Below are positions 6,586 to 8,287 of a DNA stretch of 8,287 nucleotides, piece by piece. Within the stretch, counting starts at the first letter, position 1. Each line of letters begins with the position of its first letter. The stretch is from Promethearchaeia archaeon (GTDB lineage: Archaea > Asgardarchaeota > Lokiarchaeia > Sigyniarchaeales > SOKP01). Where the stretch lies: the NCBI GenBank assembly GCA_029856375.1, contig JAHQWX010000066.1:1-8287 (forward strand). Direction: 5' to 3'. The translations under genes were made by a program, and so were the position numbers. The notes beneath the pieces were generated by a model that saw only the letters and a list, made by a program, of their open reading frames with translations, was not told the DNA's origin and made no database searches.

Positions 6586-6766
6586 TCTGCTATTAAGTAT
6601 AATTTAATTTATTTTCACTTAATTTTCTTTTTTTTTACAATATCCTTGAGCATAACTGTTTTAATCCAGATTATAAATTAGCTTGATTATGGAGTATTAA
6701 ATCAATTGGATCTAATGCAAAATTGAATTGCTTAATCTAGCACGATATACCTTCGCTTAATCGTTT

Positions 6767-6811
6767 CGTGAAGATGGGACTCCAAACTCAGTGGTCACCG
6801 GATATTTCACG
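6767..6811. other. Foldable GC-rich pocket in the 370-bp divergent intergenic region
   Basis: Of bases 6761-6820, 29 of 60 are G or C, far above the very AT-rich flanks. CGTGAAG (6767-6773) can pair with TTTCACG (6805-6811, one G-T pair). Inside it TGGGAC (6775-6780) can pair with GTCACCG (6794-6800) with one bulged A and a terminal T-G pair, leaving a 13-nt loop. In AT-rich archaea such islands sometimes mark structured RNA. I recognise no known RNA family, tRNA arm, or clear C/D-box signature. The remainder of 6566-6935 shows only the palindrome, tandem repeat and TATA-like boxes listed separately. Confidence 0.25.
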
Positions 6812-6857
6812 CTGCTTTTGCATCTCTACTTAAAAGTAACAAGAGTTAATATAAAAA

Positions 6858-6877
6858 AAATCTTTAAAAATCTTTAA
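6858..6877. repeat. Two exact tandem copies of a 10-bp unit upstream of the C66-like gene
   Basis: AAATCTTTAA occurs twice head-to-tail, a spacing of about one helical turn, 59-78 bp before the ATG at 6936 and about 30-50 bp upstream of the TATA candidate. The arrangement is what an activator or repressor binding in tandem on one face would use, but a chance duplication in AT-rich DNA is not excluded. Confidence 0.35.
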
Positions 6878-6907
6878 GATGAATATACATAACGATTCAA
6901 AATTTAG

Positions 6908-6915
6908 TTTTAAAA
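6908..6915 (+). promoter_or_regulatory. Candidate TATA box for the secreted C66-like protease
   Basis: TTTTAAAA is centred about 25 nt before the ATG at 6936, so the transcript may be leaderless. AATATACA around 6882-6889 is an alternative that would leave a leader of about 25 nt. No good Shine-Dalgarno sequence precedes the ATG. Confidence 0.3.
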
Positions 6916-6935
6916 GAGTGAAGAGATAAAGTAAG

Positions 6936-8287
6936 ATGAAAGTAAAAAGAAGAATTAAAAAGCGACAAGTATTTGGAACGATATTTGTGTTAATTTTTAT
7001 AGCCTTCTCAGGAATGCTGTTGAATGTGGGAATGTTGATAAATGTAGGTGCTGAAGAGGTAAACGATGTAGCAGCTCCTATACCAACAATGGAGATAAGA
7101 GGAAGCATACTCGACTTCGATAAAGATACAACCGAATGGCTGGTAACAGAAGCAGATACTCCTACTGGAACGAGTTACCTTCTCTTTGAGAATTTTGGCG
7201 GTTTTTGGGCTGATGCAGAAAAAGATCCAGATCCTGGAGATAATTTATTATGTTGGGCGGCTACTGCCTCGAACATGTTAGAATGGACGGGATGGGGTTT
7301 TGTAGGAGGTATGGAAGACAACGACACTGATGAATTCTTCCAATTCTTTAGAAATCATGTAACAGACGATGGTCATTTCGTGGAAGATGGAATTGATTGG
7401 TGGTTTGATGGAACATTAAAAGATGTTGGCGGTGCAACAGAAGATGTAGATCACCTTGGTTTTTGGCCAGGATACACACCTGGTAATTACATTTGGTATG
7501 ATTGGTCATTGCCCGATATTCTACCAAACATTGACAACGAACTGAGGAGCGGAAGGGCTGTAGGAATTAGTATTTATGGCCTCGTTAGTGGTGCGCACGC
7601 CGTCACATGTTGGGGTTTTAATTACAATGACAGCATTGATCCTTTGACAAATCCAGAGGATTATTATCTCGGAGTTTGGTTATCTGATTCCGATAGTCAT
7701 AAAAATCAATGGAATCCCCCTGATATGTTAAGGTATTATGCTGTTGAATATAATGATACTGCTAATTGGTGGTGGATGCCTAACTATGGTAGTGGATGGA
7801 AAATAAAAGGAGTTGCATCCCTTGAAGTTTTCCCTGGAGAAATACGACCTATAGCAGATATAGATGTCCCAATTGGGTATGAGGGATCAGCCATCTCTTT
7901 TGATGCTAGTGGTTCCAGTGATCCTGATGGTGATACACTAAGATACAGATGGGATTTCGATGGTGATGCTATCTGGGATACAACATGGTCTACAAATCCA
8001 ATTGCTACATATACATGGAACGATGATTATACTGGGACCGTGTATTTGGAGGTCTTCGACGGCAGGTTAAGAGATATTGATACAGCCACAGTCACTGTGA
8101 ATAATATCGCACCAACGGTTACAGTGAGTGGAGACACCATTGATGAGAACGGTGTTGCGACAGTCAGTGGTACTATAACTGATCCTGGTACTTTGGATAC
8201 ATTCACACTGGTCATTGACTGGGGTGAAGGCATACCACAGACCTATAACTATCCTGCAGGTACAACCGCATTCAGTGAGACTCATCC
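6936..8287 (+). CDS. Secreted IdeS/Mac-like (peptidase family C66) cysteine protease with PKD domain, 3' end beyond window
   Basis: An open frame of 450 codons starts at ATG 6936 and is uninterrupted to the window edge. Residues 1-11 are basic and 12-38 hydrophobic, with VGA before Glu40: a signal peptide or membrane anchor. The catalytic domain (about 80-300) follows the C66 pattern: NLLCWAATASNMLEW with Cys106, Lys96 exactly ten residues before it (as Lys84/Cys94 in IdeS), SGRAVGISIY, then SGAHAVTCWGF with His221, and VWLSDSDS with Asp251 and Asp253 (IdeS VTDSD). A PKD domain spans about 304-390 (FDASGSSDPDGD, then YRWDFDGDA). A second beta-sandwich module begins at 392 (ATVSGTITDPG, LVIDWGEG) and is truncated, so the protein is longer than seen. 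It should act outside the cell as a cysteine endopeptidase. Known C66 enzymes cleave immunoglobulin hinges, but that substrate is implausible here. Divergent from purM. Confidence 0.75.
   Translation, partial: MKVKRRIKKRQVFGTIFVLIFIAFSGMLLNVGMLINVGAEEVNDVAAPIPTMEIRGSILDFDKDTTEWLVTEADTPTGTSYLLFENFGGFWADAEKDPDPGDNLLCWAATASNMLEWTGWGFVGGMEDNDTDEFFQFFRNHVTDDGHFVEDGIDWWFDGTLKDVGGATEDVDHLGFWPGYTPGNYIWYDWSLPDILPNIDNELRSGRAVGISIYGLVSGAHAVTCWGFNYNDSIDPLTNPEDYYLGVWLSDSDSHKNQWNPPDMLRYYAVEYNDTANWWWMPNYGSGWKIKGVASLEVFPGEIRPIADIDVPIGYEGSAISFDASGSSDPDGDTLRYRWDFDGDAIWDTTWSTNPIATYTWNDDYTGTVYLEVFDGRLRDIDTATVTVNNIAPTVTVSGDTIDENGVATVSGTITDPGTLDTFTLVIDWGEGIPQTYNYPAGTTAFSETH

Noticed and set aside
6740..6830. Possible tRNA gene in the GC-rich intergenic pocket
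   Set aside because: No T-loop GGTTCGAATC-like segment, acceptor pairing or anticodon arm could be arranged on either strand.
6830..7108. 92-codon minus-strand open frame with a hydrophobic C-terminal half
   Set aside because: It lies antisense to the start and signal-peptide region of the C66-like gene, and its hydrophobicity is what reading the opposite strand of that segment produces. No family resemblance.
8027..8285. Two overlapping minus-strand open frames (8027-8233 and 8067-8285)
   Set aside because: Both are antisense to the PKD region. The Ser/Thr/Val-rich translation is a shadow of the repetitive beta-sandwich codons.

Overview
The window is AT-rich, gene-dense DNA that looks archaeal. 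Candidate promoters resemble archaeal TATA boxes (several exact TTTAAATA octamers), and at least one gene has almost no leader. A small Roadblock/LC7-type protein, the phosphodiesterase, the PfkB kinase and the NIPA-like transporter all fit an archaeon. Roadblock proteins are especially abundant in Asgard archaea, so an Asgard-like genome is my best guess. No rRNA or other decisive marker is present, and the assignment is inference.

Layout, left to right. Positions 1-311 (minus) hold the N-terminal third of a quinolinate phosphoribosyltransferase (NadC) cut by the window edge. Positions 446-1369 (minus) encode a membrane transporter of the DMT/NIPA type. A divergent intergenic region with a perfect 16-bp palindrome and a near-leaderless promoter separates it from a plus-strand alpha/beta hydrolase (1534-2172). 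The hydrolase converges on a Roadblock/LC7 protein (2191-2586, minus). The conserved N-terminus of that protein can only be recovered with an ATT start behind a strong Shine-Dalgarno sequence. Next come two minus-strand pairs: a CPBP intramembrane protease followed by an MJ0936/YfcE-like phosphodiesterase (4341 to 2711), and an AIR synthase (purM) followed by a PfkB sugar/nucleoside kinase (6565 to 4419, 17-nt gap). The second pair is probably an operon in purine/nucleoside metabolism. Its PurM is the long form I associate with Bacteroidota rather than the usual form of about 345 residues.

The right end is the most striking part. After a 370-bp divergent intergenic region, which holds a GC-rich foldable pocket and a tandem 10-bp repeat, a plus-strand gene starts at 6936 and runs off the window. 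It encodes a secreted protein whose first domain matches the IdeS/Mac (peptidase family C66) pattern, including Lys ten residues before the catalytic Cys, then His and an SDSDS Asp motif. It is followed by a PKD domain and the beginning of a second beta-sandwich module. C66 enzymes are best known as streptococcal immunoglobulin-cleaving proteases, so one in an apparently archaeal, PKD-bearing extracellular protein is unusual. I see no CRISPR array, tRNA, rRNA, insertion sequence or integrase.
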